Shown: positions 33,608-42,275 of the stretch, one piece after another
How positions within the stretch are numbered: position 1 is the first letter of the stretch
How the letters are laid out: every line of letters starts with the position of its first letter
Source: Ustilago trichophora
Lineage: Eukaryota; Basidiomycota; Ustilaginomycetes; Ustilaginales; Ustilaginaceae
NCBI GenBank assembly: GCA_900323505.1
Contig: OOIN01000037.1
Span: 372,001-436,000 of the forward strand
DNA length: 64,000 bases
Reading direction: 5' to 3'
Position numbers and translations under genes: made by a program
The notes under the pieces: model-generated
Told to the model about the DNA's origin: nothing
What the model saw: the letters and a program-made list of their open reading frames with translations, nothing else
The model's database searches: none

Positions 33608-36600
33608 ATGTCGGAACAGATTCAAATCGATGCCGCCGCCTTCCAGCGCAGGGTCAACAAGCTCCTCTCCGCCTGGAAGGAGGGCGGGGCAGACTTTGAA
33701 CAGCTCGCCGATGTTGACTCGCTCCTCGTCGTCATGGGTGGTCAGAACGACGACTTGATTTACTCCAAAACCACCGCCATCCACTCGTGGCTTCTCGGCT
33801 ACGAGTTCCCTTCCACTGTCATCCTTTTCACAAAAAAGGCCGTCACCATTGTCACCAGCGCATCCAAAGCTGTCCACCTTGAAGCTCTCAAGAAGGGCGA
33901 CACTTCCTTCGACATCAACATTTTGAAGCGATCCAAGGACGAGGCTAGCAACCGTGCCATCTGGGATGACCTCATCGCCAAGATCGAAGCGGAAGGCAGC
34001 AAAGTTGGCTGCCTGCCCAAGGACAAGCCGGTGGGCAAGTTCGCCGACGAGTGGCAGTCTGTCTTTGAAAAGGCCCAGAGCACCAAGGACTTCAAGATGA
34101 TCGATGTCAGTGCTTCCCTCAGTGCCGTCTGGGCTGCCAAGGACGACGAAGAGATCAAAGCCATCAAGTACGCCTCAAGAATGAGCTCCGCCGTCATGTC
34201 GGGCTACTTTGAAAACGAAATGTCTACCATCCTCGATGAAGGCCGAAAAGTCACACACGAGCAGCTCTCGGAACGTATCGAGGGCAGGCTCGACGACAAC
34301 AAGATGTGGAAGAAGCTTAAAGGTCTCGAAGGTGCCGACCTTTCCCTCGCCGACTGGTGCTACACCCCTATCGTTCAGTCCGGCGGCGAGTACGATCTCA
34401 AGACTTCAGCTGTCTCCACAACCAAGCGTCTCCAAGGTGCCGATGGCAACGGCGGTGTCGTCATTGCCAGCATGGGCATCAAATACCGCAACTACTGCTC
34501 CAACATTGGCAGAACCTACCTCATCGACCCACACAACAGCCAGCAAAAGATGTACGCCTTCCTGCACGAGCTCCAAACCGAGCTCGCCGACAAGCATCTC
34601 CGGGCCGGTGCCACGTGCAAGGACATCTACGCCAAGGCCGTCGAGATCGTTCGCGCCAAGGATGACAAGCTTGTCCAGTCATTTGTCAAGAACATCGGTT
34701 TCGGCATCGGTCTCGAGTTCCGTGACAGCGCCTACGTGCTTTCGGGCAAGAATAACCGCACACTCAAGCGCGACATGGTCATCAATCTCTCGGTAGGCTT
34801 CCAGGACCTGGATGATCCCAACCACAAGGGTGAGGCGTACTCGCTCCTTCTCATCGACACTCTTCGCATCAACGAGGACGGTGCCGCAACATTCCTCACC
34901 GACCGTGTCCGTGGCACCAACGACATGGCGTTCTTCTTCAAGGACGACGAAGAGGAGGAGGAGGTAGAGGACCGCAGGAGCCCGGTCAAGGCCGATGGCA
35001 AGGTCACGCCAGGCGGAAAGGTGCTCAGGAACAAGAACCGAGGTGCAGCGCTCGACGACACAGCAGCTGAAAAGATGAAGTCACACCAAAAGGAGCTTGC
35101 CAAGCAGAAGCAAGAAGATGGTCTGGCACGCTTTGCTGGCGAGGACGGAGAAGGAAACGCTTCCAACGAAAAGGTGTTCAAGAAGTTTGAGAGTTACAAG
35201 CGAGAGAACTTGCTCCCAACAAAAGTGGCCGACCTCAAGATCATGGTGGACCACCGTGCCCAGTCGATCATCTTGCCCATCTACGGCTACGCGGTGCCTT
35301 TCCACGTCAACACACTCAAGAACATCAGCAAGAGCGATGAGGGAGAGTACACATACTTGCGTCTCAACTTTGTCACTCCTGGTCAGATTGCAGGCAAGAA
35401 GGAAGACGTGCCTTTCGACGACCCCGACGCCACCTTTGTGCGTAGCATGAGCTACCGCTCCACGGACTCGCAGCGCTTCACCGAGCTCTACCGTGAGATC
35501 ACCGAGCTGCGAAAGTCGGCCACCAAACGCGAAGCAGAGGAGAAGGAGCTCGCCGACGTCGTCGAGCAGGACAAGCTCATCCTCTCCAAGTCGCGCACAT
35601 ACACTCTCCCCGAGGTCTTCCCGCGACCCGCCATGGAAGGCAAGCGTGTGCCAGGAGACCTCACCATCCACCAGAACGGTCTGCGCTTCTCATCGCCGCT
35701 TCGACCTGACCAGAAGATCGACTTGCTCTTTTCGAATATGAAGCATCTCTTCTTCCAGCCATGCGACAAGGAGTTGATCGTCATTGTCCATGTGCATCTC
35801 AAGTCGCCCATCATGATTGGCAAGCGAAAGGCCAAGGATATCCAGTTCTACCGCGAGGCATCCGATGTGCAGTTTGACGAGACTGGAAACCGCAAGCGCA
35901 AGTACCGTTCGGGAGACGAGGACGAGATCGAGCTGGAGCAGGAGGAGCGTCGACGCAGGTCGCAGCTCAACAAGGAGTTCAAGGTGTTTGCCGAGCGCAT
36001 TGCCGAGGCATCCGAGGGACGTGTGAGCGTAGATGTGCCTTACCGCGAGCTTGGATTCAGCGGTGTGCCGTTCCGAACCAATGTGCTGCTGCAGCCCACC
36101 ACCGACTGCTTGGTGCACCTTACCGACCCGCCTTTCTTGGTCATCACCTTGACCGACGTCGAGATTGTGCATCTCGAACGTGTTCAGTTCGGTCTGCAAT
36201 CGTTCGATATGGTCTTTGTCTTTTCCGACTTTTCTCGTGCGCCGATGCACATCACATCCATCCCGACCACATCGCTAGACGACGTCAAGCAGTGGCTCGA
36301 CTCGGTCGACATTTGTGTCACGGAAGGTGCCGTCAACCTCAACTGGGGTGCGATTATGAAGACGGTCAACGAAGATCCTTACGACTTTTTCGTCGAAGGC
36401 GGTTGGGGCTTCCTGCAGTCCGGATCGGATGATGAGGGATCGGACGAGAGCGAGTCTGGGTCCGAGTTCGGAAGTGACATGGATGATGGGCAGGAAGAGA
36501 CGGACGAGGAGTCGGATTCCGGTAGCGACTTTGGTGATTCGGCGGAGGACGAGAGCGGCTCGGAAGGGTTTGAGGACGAGAGCGATGAGGGTGAAGATTG

Positions 36601-36712
36601 GGACGAGTTGGAGAGGAAGGCAGCACGTGCTGATGAGAAGAAGCGACGCCAGCAGGGCGGATCGGATGACGAAGACGATGGTGGCAAGAAGAGCAAGGGC
36701 AAGCGTCGCTGA
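33608..36712 (+). CDS. SPT16: FACT complex subunit Spt16
   Basis: This 1034-residue histone chaperone pairs with Pob3/SSRP1 in FACT and takes apart and rebuilds nucleosomes during transcription and replication. It opens MSEQIQIDAAAFQRRVNKLL. An aminopeptidase-like (peptidase M24 fold, inactive) domain spans about 1-440, with blocks NYCSNIGRTYLIDP and LEFRDSAYVLSGKN. A charged linker follows, then the Spt16 middle region (QSIILPIYGYAVPFHVNTLK near 552) and a PH-like module to about 930 ending YDFFVEGGWGFL. The last 100 residues are an Asp/Glu/Ser-rich tail with a basic end KKSKGKRR, which contacts H2A-H2B. Length and order match yeast Spt16 (1035 residues). The start ATG has the context AACC. 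It is the only gene in this part of the window with a near-perfect family length. Confidence 0.97.
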   Translation: MSEQIQIDAAAFQRRVNKLLSAWKEGGADFEQLADVDSLLVVMGGQNDDLIYSKTTAIHSWLLGYEFPSTVILFTKKAVTIVTSASKAVHLEALKKGDTSFDINILKRSKDEASNRAIWDDLIAKIEAEGSKVGCLPKDKPVGKFADEWQSVFEKAQSTKDFKMIDVSASLSAVWAAKDDEEIKAIKYASRMSSAVMSGYFENEMSTILDEGRKVTHEQLSERIEGRLDDNKMWKKLKGLEGADLSLADWCYTPIVQSGGEYDLKTSAVSTTKRLQGADGNGGVVIASMGIKYRNYCSNIGRTYLIDPHNSQQKMYAFLHELQTELADKHLRAGATCKDIYAKAVEIVRAKDDKLVQSFVKNIGFGIGLEFRDSAYVLSGKNNRTLKRDMVINLSVGFQDLDDPNHKGEAYSLLLIDTLRINEDGAATFLTDRVRGTNDMAFFFKDDEEEEEVEDRRSPVKADGKVTPGGKVLRNKNRGAALDDTAAEKMKSHQKELAKQKQEDGLARFAGEDGEGNASNEKVFKKFESYKRENLLPTKVADLKIMVDHRAQSIILPIYGYAVPFHVNTLKNISKSDEGEYTYLRLNFVTPGQIAGKKEDVPFDDPDATFVRSMSYRSTDSQRFTELYREITELRKSATKREAEEKELADVVEQDKLILSKSRTYTLPEVFPRPAMEGKRVPGDLTIHQNGLRFSSPLRPDQKIDLLFSNMKHLFFQPCDKELIVIVHVHLKSPIMIGKRKAKDIQFYREASDVQFDETGNRKRKYRSGDEDEIELEQEERRRRSQLNKEFKVFAERIAEASEGRVSVDVPYRELGFSGVPFRTNVLLQPTTDCLVHLTDPPFLVITLTDVEIVHLERVQFGLQSFDMVFVFSDFSRAPMHITSIPTTSLDDVKQWLDSVDICVTEGAVNLNWGAIMKTVNEDPYDFFVEGGWGFLQSGSDDEGSDESESGSEFGSDMDDGQEETDEESDSGSDFGDSAEDESGSEGFEDESDEGEDWDELERKAARADEKKRRQQGGSDDEDDGGKKSKGKRR

Positions 36713-36891
36713 TTGTATCCGATGTGCTTCCACCTGTTTTCGTACCAGTACGATCAATCTAATCTTGTGAAACTCATTGACACAGTATTGACACTGTTAG
36801 ACGAAGGCACGGTCTGAGCCACTTTTGTATGTGAGAGGATGGTTGGAAATGCATGCCGACATGTGTGCGGCGGGTATACTTGTTTTTGTCT

Positions 36892-37532
36892 CTATTCTTC
36901 AGACTTGATCGAGACTTGATCATCCGAAAGCTCGCTCAGCTCTGAGCTGAAGTCCTCTTCGACCTCTTGGCTCTTTATCCTTTCTAGTCTCTGCTGGTCT
37001 GCATCTACGTCTTGCCCTGACGTTTCCTGCTGGTCATCGTAACCTTGCAGATGTACGTGATCGGGGAACCAACCGAAGGTGGTCATGCTGACGCGGAACT
37101 TTGCGTTTGGATTAGCATGACCAAAGTCGATGGTGATGCCTTGACCACGACCGTGAATGATGGTTATGCCTTCTTGTTGAAGGCGTTGTGCTTGACGGGT
37201 GGCTGCCTCTCCTCCGTCTCCGCGATCGGCGATGGCTCCGGAGGAGGAGATTACGCGATGCCAGGGTACGCTAGGATCTTGGAGGAATTTGAGAGCTGAT
37301 CCGACCAGACGAGAGTGGGATGGGTGGCCGGTAAGGCGTGCGATGTGGCCGTAGGATGTTACGCGACCGTAAGGGATGAGGCGGGTGATGTCGTAGACTT
37401 TTGCTGCCGGGTTGAAGGAGATGTATACCAAGAATTAGGGGGTGGTTTAAAAAAAAAAAAAAATCAGAAGAATTGAGCGATGGTGAATGTGTCAGGCTTA
37501 CCATGGAAGATCTCGGGGTTGACTTGCGGCAT
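36892..37532 (-). CDS. ATL1: Alkyltransferase-like DNA-lesion binding protein (two exons)
   Basis: This belongs to the MGMT fold family, but its active-site Cys is replaced by Trp: PWHRV (57-61) instead of PCHRV. That defines alkyltransferase-like proteins, which bind O6-alkylguanine without repairing it and hand it to nucleotide excision repair. Exon 1 is 37502-37532 (MPQVNPEIFH plus one base). The intron 37404-37501 (GTAAGC donor, CCGGCAG acceptor) restores EIFHAKVYDITRLIPYGRV. A Tyr (28) in TSYGHIA and an Arg (42) in SRLVGSALK match the base-flipping Tyr and the finger Arg of S. pombe Atl1. The product is 180 residues. About 60 acidic residues follow the core and end VSIKSEE, which fits a SUMO acceptor pattern. 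It is head-to-head with the TRIC-like gene. Confidence 0.88.
37404..37501 (-). other. Intron of the ATL1 gene
   Basis: The 98-bp intron has a GTAAGC donor and a CAG acceptor and includes an A/T-rich tract. The second exon alone has an in-frame ATG upstream (37431), but that would give MVYISFNPAAKVYD. The spliced version gives the conserved EIFHAKVYD start, so splicing is preferred. Confidence 0.8.
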
Positions 37533-37898
37533 CCTAGCCAGCCAGATTTGTTCGACGCTGCCAAGTGTAAGAGGATTGCGGATGTGAACGTCAAAGAGGA
37601 GAGGAGGTGGGTAAGAAGCGACTCAGCCATTTCTTCTTGCTCATGCAGGGATTAAAGTTCTGCCGCGCGAATTGGTCAATGCGGCATTGTTCAACACAAA
37701 CACAAATTTGTGGCAGCAATCCGCGGCGTTCCCCCCACACAAAAAACAGAACGCGAGACCGAAATTTAGTGCGTGATATCCGGTGACAGGATCCGCATTT
37801 CGCTTTTCCTCCTCTTCTTGACCCGCACCTCTTTCCTTTTCCCTTCCCTCCTTTTCACCACCATCACCACCAACTTTGAGACGGACATCATCGACAAG
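37533..37898. promoter_or_regulatory. Divergent promoter between ATL1 and the TRIC-like gene
   Basis: This 366-bp region lies between opposite start codons. An in-frame extension of the plus gene to an ATG at 37773 exists, but the stretch looks like a C/T-rich leader, and the ATG at 37899 in the context ACAAG is preferred. Confidence 0.5.
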
Positions 37899-38804
37899 AT
37901 GCTAGCTTCAGCACTGGCCCCATTGGCTAGCGTTAATGCACGTCTAGCTCAACCGGTCCATCCAACTCTCTACCCCTTCCCCCTCGCCACGACCCTGCAC
38001 GCTCTTCGCGTAGCCATCGCCTACCGTACAATCTGCGCCGGATTTCGCGCCCGTCGTCAAGCCGAGAACAAACATCCCGCCACCGACCTTTACGTCTCAC
38101 CCCTTCGCGATGCAGCCGGATTCCTCATCATGGCCTGGGGTGGAGGATTCATCGCCAACTACGTCCTCTGCCAGATTCCCGGTCAGCTCCTCGTCGTCTG
38201 GCCTTGGATCAACTATCTCTCCGTCTACCTCTCCGTCTCTGTACTGATTGGGATCGTGGGTGGTGCACCTTCGGCAAAGTTGTTGGATCTCTGGCTGCCC
38301 GTTCTCGATGGTGCCACCCGAACCGCTGCGACGTATGGAGGCATCAACATGGTTCTCAACCACGCCAATCCTGCAGTGAGGCAAAGCTTGTTGTTGCAAG
38401 TCATTATCGGAACCATCTCGGCCTGCGGTGGTGGAATCAGCGCTTTTACGCTCAACGTGTTTGAGCCGCTCGGATGGAGCTTTGGTACACCACCTTTCCT
38501 CAAGGCCAAGTCGCTCGTCGAGTTTACCGATATCCTCGCGCCCGCGTTGGCAAGTGCCGTGTTTGGAGTGCTCACCCTCAGCCATCCCGGATACGCATCG
38601 GTGCTGGCTTACATCCACTCGAAACCGGTGGGTCTGTTGAGCCAGGATGGAGGTAAAGCGGTGATTTCGTTGGTGATCGCATCGTGCTTTTTCCTCAGGG
38701 CCATCTGGTTACATGTACTCATGCCGCAGCCGAGACCAGTGCAGCAGCCGAGACCTATCGCGGGCAACAAGGCCGTTCGCAATGTCGCTGCCAACAAGGC
38801 GTAA
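37899..38804 (+). CDS. TRIC-like multi-pass membrane protein
   Basis: Starting at the ATG at 37899 (MLASALAPLASVNARL), this protein has 301 residues and about seven hydrophobic segments. The pattern resembles TRIC cation channels of the ER: FPLATTLHALRVAIAYR near the start, RDAAGFLIMAWGGGFIANYV, then a basic helix before GTISACGGGISAFTLNVFE, and a final KSLVEFTDILAPALASAVFG. This echoes the GSG-and-NFE segment of animal TRIC, but similarity is weak and I infer it by alignment in my head. TRIC channels let K+ balance Ca2+ release. The stop TAA lies inside a GTAAGT donor, so an alternative spliced C-terminus (to at most 39078) is possible. It converges with the hydrolase gene. Another small membrane family cannot be ruled out. 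Confidence 0.55.
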   Translation: MLASALAPLASVNARLAQPVHPTLYPFPLATTLHALRVAIAYRTICAGFRARRQAENKHPATDLYVSPLRDAAGFLIMAWGGGFIANYVLCQIPGQLLVVWPWINYLSVYLSVSVLIGIVGGAPSAKLLDLWLPVLDGATRTAATYGGINMVLNHANPAVRQSLLLQVIIGTISACGGGISAFTLNVFEPLGWSFGTPPFLKAKSLVEFTDILAPALASAVFGVLTLSHPGYASVLAYIHSKPVGLLSQDGGKAVISLVIASCFFLRAIWLHVLMPQPRPVQQPRPIAGNKAVRNVAANKA

Positions 38805-38999
38805 GTGCTCTCTCCTTCTCTTTGCAATGTTGATAGGGAGACGACGATTTGACAGACATGCTCAAATCCAAACACTCGACGAAAAAGCACAGAGTCAATG
38901 GTGGTTCTGGAAGAAAGAAAGAATTACGATTCATGATTCCTCATCCTGTATACGGTCCGTGTATGCGATCCATGTATCTCTATCACAATTATCAGCCTT

Positions 39000-40079
39000 C
39001 TACGCACCCTTGTCTACCGCCTTGACCCCCTCTGCAATGACATTCTCCAAAATCTGGTTGACCTGTTCCGCGATCTGATTGCCCAACGCGTGACCAGCGT
39101 CTTGGAACTTGTGAAACTCTGCCGTGGTCAACTTTTTCTTGAGGTAGTCCGAGTTTCTCGGGTCGACGAGGTAGTCAGTGTCACCGGTGAGGATGCAGAT
39201 TTTAGGGACGGATCGGTTGATTCGGTCCAAATCGGGATCGGGGATGTTGTGGGTGAGGGCGGCTTTCATCTGGCTTACAGCTCCGTGGATGTTTTGACGT
39301 GTAGTAAAGGCGTAGCGCCACTTGAACATTTCGTAGAGGACTTGCTGGTTGGTTTGGGAAGGAGCTTTGGAAGAGGGTTGGGAGAGCCAGGTGGTGGGGA
39401 AGAGCGTGGTGATGAGTCGGTTGAGGCGGTACTGTTCGGAGTCGAAACCGAGGGTTCGGCCACCGAGGACGCGGGCAAGCGAGGTAACTCCGTATGTAGG
39501 AGTCCGGAATCGTCGTCCAGGTGCAGTCGAGATCAACGTCAAAGAGGCCAAAAGTTCCGGTCTCTGTCTGGCCATCTCCAACCCAATCATTCCACCCATG
39601 CTCACACCTGCAACATGAACACTTCTTTTTCCTCCCTGCTTAATCCATCCCAGATGCTCCAAAAGATCAAAGGTATCCTGAGCCATATCCGAGGTCTTGT
39701 ACCATCCGGTGGGGGTTTCAGAGTTGCTCACTCCCCTATTGTCAAAGACGAGGCAAGAATACTGAGGGTCTCGAGCAAGATGTTCCACCTGAGGCAACCA
39801 GCCAAAACACGAATTGTTGAGTCCCATCACAAATACCACTTTGACGGGGCCGTTGCCGTGGACCTCGTAGTACAGCTTGAAACCTTCTTTGGTGTCAGAG
39901 CCTTGAGTGAGGGAAGCTCGGCCTTTAGCGACCACGGCACGGCCTTTCGAGTGGACAGTGGCAGGGTTGAATACGGTAGGAAAGTACTCGGCTCCAGCAG
40001 CGGCTTTGGCAGAGTCGAGAGATGCCTGGGTCGCGCCGGTGTAGGCTGCGCCAAAGGGTAGGAGGGCTTCCGTTGCCAT
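39000..40079 (-). CDS. Alpha/beta hydrolase
   Basis: This 359-residue protein has an intact alpha/beta hydrolase fold. The nucleophile elbow GVSMGG places Ser160, the acid is likely Asp302 in LTGDTDYLVDP, and His330 lies in FQDAGHALGN. The oxyanion-side block VFDNRGVSNSE is also typical. The N-terminal 60 residues are a loosely conserved leader that could be a transit or disordered segment; no clear signal peptide is seen. The substrate is unknown; epoxide hydrolases and esterases share these features. The start is the ATG at 40079. Its 3' end lies 195 bp from the TRIC-like stop in a tail-to-tail arrangement. Confidence 0.82.
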   Translation of the reverse strand: MATEALLPFGAAYTGATQASLDSAKAAAGAEYFPTVFNPATVHSKGRAVVAKGRASLTQGSDTKEGFKLYYEVHGNGPVKVVFVMGLNNSCFGWLPQVEHLARDPQYSCLVFDNRGVSNSETPTGWYKTSDMAQDTFDLLEHLGWIKQGGKRSVHVAGVSMGGMIGLEMARQRPELLASLTLISTAPGRRFRTPTYGVTSLARVLGGRTLGFDSEQYRLNRLITTLFPTTWLSQPSSKAPSQTNQQVLYEMFKWRYAFTTRQNIHGAVSQMKAALTHNIPDPDLDRINRSVPKICILTGDTDYLVDPRNSDYLKKKLTTAEFHKFQDAGHALGNQIAEQVNQILENVIAEGVKAVDKGA

Positions 40080-40862
40080 TTTCCTTATAAATAGGGAGCT
40101 GGATCTATGGGCCTTTGGGGAGGGTTCGTCTTGGGGAGGGGGGATTATCTATCCGTGAGTCTTAGAGAGGAAGATGTATGCGTAGTTGAGAGGGCTCTAT
40201 GCGCTCCAGCTTGTACAGGCAGGATCTGAAGTGATCCAAGCGGGGATTCTGGAGAAGTCTAAAGGACAATCTATGGGCTGCCTCAAGGAGGGATGATCCG
40301 ATGGCGTAGAGAGGAGGGATGTGATGGTGGTGACCGTCAATCAAGCAGACCTAACCAGATTGCCACAAGCCTTTTTGTATGTGCAGCTCTGTACCACATC
40401 CAAAAGTGACAGGAACGGTGTGACACTCTTTCACGCGCTCAAGCCTCCACAACGGTGCACAGCACAACTCATTGCTGCTGCTGGGCGGCTGTGCCTGAAA
40501 CCGGCATTTTGTGTCCGCACTTCATTTAACCTTTTCGATTTTCTTTTTTTTCCGAAGGCGGCATTTTCATAGAGACTGCCAGTTCTAGAAATTCTTGCTC
40601 TGCTCGCTACCTTTTGGTTCATTCGAAGACAGCAACGTGCCTCACCACTCTTGCTCAAGTGTTCCAGATGATCATGACGCCGTGACAGCCTAAGGTGGAA
40701 AGAGATGCAAACAAGTTGCAAAAGTGAAGCTGTTTGCCTCAGAAAGAATCTTTTGGGTCGTGAATGAATAGGGAGCATACAAGTACAACCGGGTGAGTTA
40801 TGGGCGTGTAACAAGAGCAAGCGAAAGGTGGGCGACAAAGTTGTCCTTGCTCGTAGAACCAA
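40080..40862. other. Spacer between the hydrolase and PCH2
   Basis: This 783-bp region is the upstream region of the hydrolase (minus) and also the 3' side of PCH2 (minus). It contains a TATAAAT-like element on both strands near 40086 just before the hydrolase ATG. No gene is seen. Confidence 0.45.
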
Positions 40863-42275
40863 TCAAAGCTCGGTCGTGTCAAAGCCAGCATAACCATCTC
40901 TGGCACCATCTCCTTCCGTCTGCGTCTCCTTCAGCGCCTTGGCCATGGCCTCCAACCACAGATCGCAGTCGATCGGTGCCTGTGCCATTCCAATGTGATG
41001 TGCGTGCGCCAGCACCGGCAGCCTTCGCAATGATCTTCCGGACAGCCCTTTGCAGTTGTGTGCAATGTCGAGCAGCTTGGATCCTGCCATGCTGGCCTGC
41101 GTCACTTGCTGCTGCCCCGCGTGGATTTGGTGGTGCTCTTCGATAGCTTGGTCGTAGTTGGGCAGTTCGATGGGGGCGATGAGTCCGACGCGGATCAGCT
41201 CGCAAAGGCAGCTCTCGAGGATCCAGTAGATGGCTTTGGGAGGTGGAAGGCCGACGTACTGTTTGATGTCGGCCCGGTCGATAAACGCGGTATCGATGGA
41301 GTCGGTGATGTTGGAGGTGGTCATGATGAGGACGTTCTTGCGATGTTTCAGCTTGTCCAGTTGAGTCAGGAGGGCGTTCACCACGCGGATAGAGTCGGTA
41401 GGTTCGGTACCTGACGCGGCGGCACTTCGTGCAGCAGTGAGGGATTCCACCTCGTCAATGAGCACCACAACAAAGGCATCTTCGTCCTCGACCATCTCGG
41501 TAATCATGCTAAAGAGGCGCTGGACGAGCTTTCCCGATTCCGAAAACCATTTGGAGAACAACGAATGGCTGTTGATCTCGACCAGCTTGCCGTGCGAGTA
41601 GCGATGTGAGAGTCGAATGGCGAGTTTCTGGGCAAGGGCCTTGCACAGACTCGTCTTGCCCGTTCCAGGAGGACCATGTAGCAGCACGACGCGGTTCCAT
41701 GAGACTAGGTTGAAGTTGACATTGGCATCCGAGAAGAGCAACGTGGTATAGATGTAGTTGAGAAGTTTGGGCTTGATATCGTCTTCATACACCAAACTAT
41801 CCCATACTCCGTCCAAGCTTCGGTTCGGAAGCTCGGCGACGCTGGCTGCTGTAGTCTCGTCGCCTTCGTCGGCGTTTGGGTCTGCCGCGGAGAATTCGTC
41901 GATAATGTCGGTGGATGACGGTTGGTATACGTGCACTTGCAGCTTGGCCTGAGCGATTGGAATCGATGCTGATGCCGATGCCGATGCCGATGCCGATGCT
42001 GATGCTGCTGATGATATTTTCACTGCAATCTCGGCGATTCGTATCCTGTCGACATGGGTTGTGAGGAACGGCGAAGCGGACCAGTCTGTGATCTCGGTTT
42101 CGCCTTGTAATGCGGTAAAGTTCGAGGTGAGAAAGGATGTTGCTTGCGCTCGAACGTCGTCATCGCTCGCTGTTGATATAGGTCGCAAGCGTACTTCGAC
42201 GTGTACAGCTGCACTGCTGGCTGAGCCTGACCCTTGCGAAGGGATCGAAGGGAGCGCTTTGGAGTCGATCTGCAT
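40863..42275 (-). CDS. PCH2: Pch2/TRIP13 AAA+ ATPase
   Basis: This 470-residue AAA+ ATPase remodels HORMA-domain proteins (Hop1 in meiosis, Mad2 with p31comet in mitosis). Walker A is GPPGTGKT at residues 201-208 and Walker B is VVLIDEVES near 268. Between them EINSHSLFSKWFSESGKLV is nearly identical to TRIP13, and TTSNITDSIDTAFIDRADIK follows. The N-terminal block VHVEVRLRP matches the TRIP13 substrate domain. The frame stays open upstream only through a TTG, so the ATG at 42275 (MQIDSKALP) is chosen. A GATGCC-type repeat encodes an Ala-Ser run near residues 90-105. It faces the 11-kb gene-poor region. The identity is clear, and it suggests a working meiotic checkpoint or HORMA recycling system. 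Confidence 0.95.
   Translation of the reverse strand: MQIDSKALPSIPSQGSGSASSAAVHVEVRLRPISTASDDDVRAQATSFLTSNFTALQGETEITDWSASPFLTTHVDRIRIAEIAVKISSAASASASASASASASIPIAQAKLQVHVYQPSSTDIIDEFSAADPNADEGDETTAASVAELPNRSLDGVWDSLVYEDDIKPKLLNYIYTTLLFSDANVNFNLVSWNRVVLLHGPPGTGKTSLCKALAQKLAIRLSHRYSHGKLVEINSHSLFSKWFSESGKLVQRLFSMITEMVEDEDAFVVVLIDEVESLTAARSAAASGTEPTDSIRVVNALLTQLDKLKHRKNVLIMTTSNITDSIDTAFIDRADIKQYVGLPPPKAIYWILESCLCELIRVGLIAPIELPNYDQAIEEHHQIHAGQQQVTQASMAGSKLLDIAHNCKGLSGRSLRRLPVLAHAHHIGMAQAPIDCDLWLEAMAKALKETQTEGDGARDGYAGFDTTEL
41965..42008 (-). repeat. Hexanucleotide repeat in PCH2 (Ala-Ser run)
   Basis: Tandem GATGCC/GATGCT units on the plus strand encode an alternating Ser-Ala run in the linker before the AAA core of PCH2. 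The frame stays open through it. Confidence 0.85.

Noticed and set aside
37773..37898. Longer start for the TRIC-like protein at 37773
   Set aside because: The extension is translated from a C/T-rich leader; the ATG at 37899 has better context and begins the conserved region sooner. The upstream start is possible but less likely.
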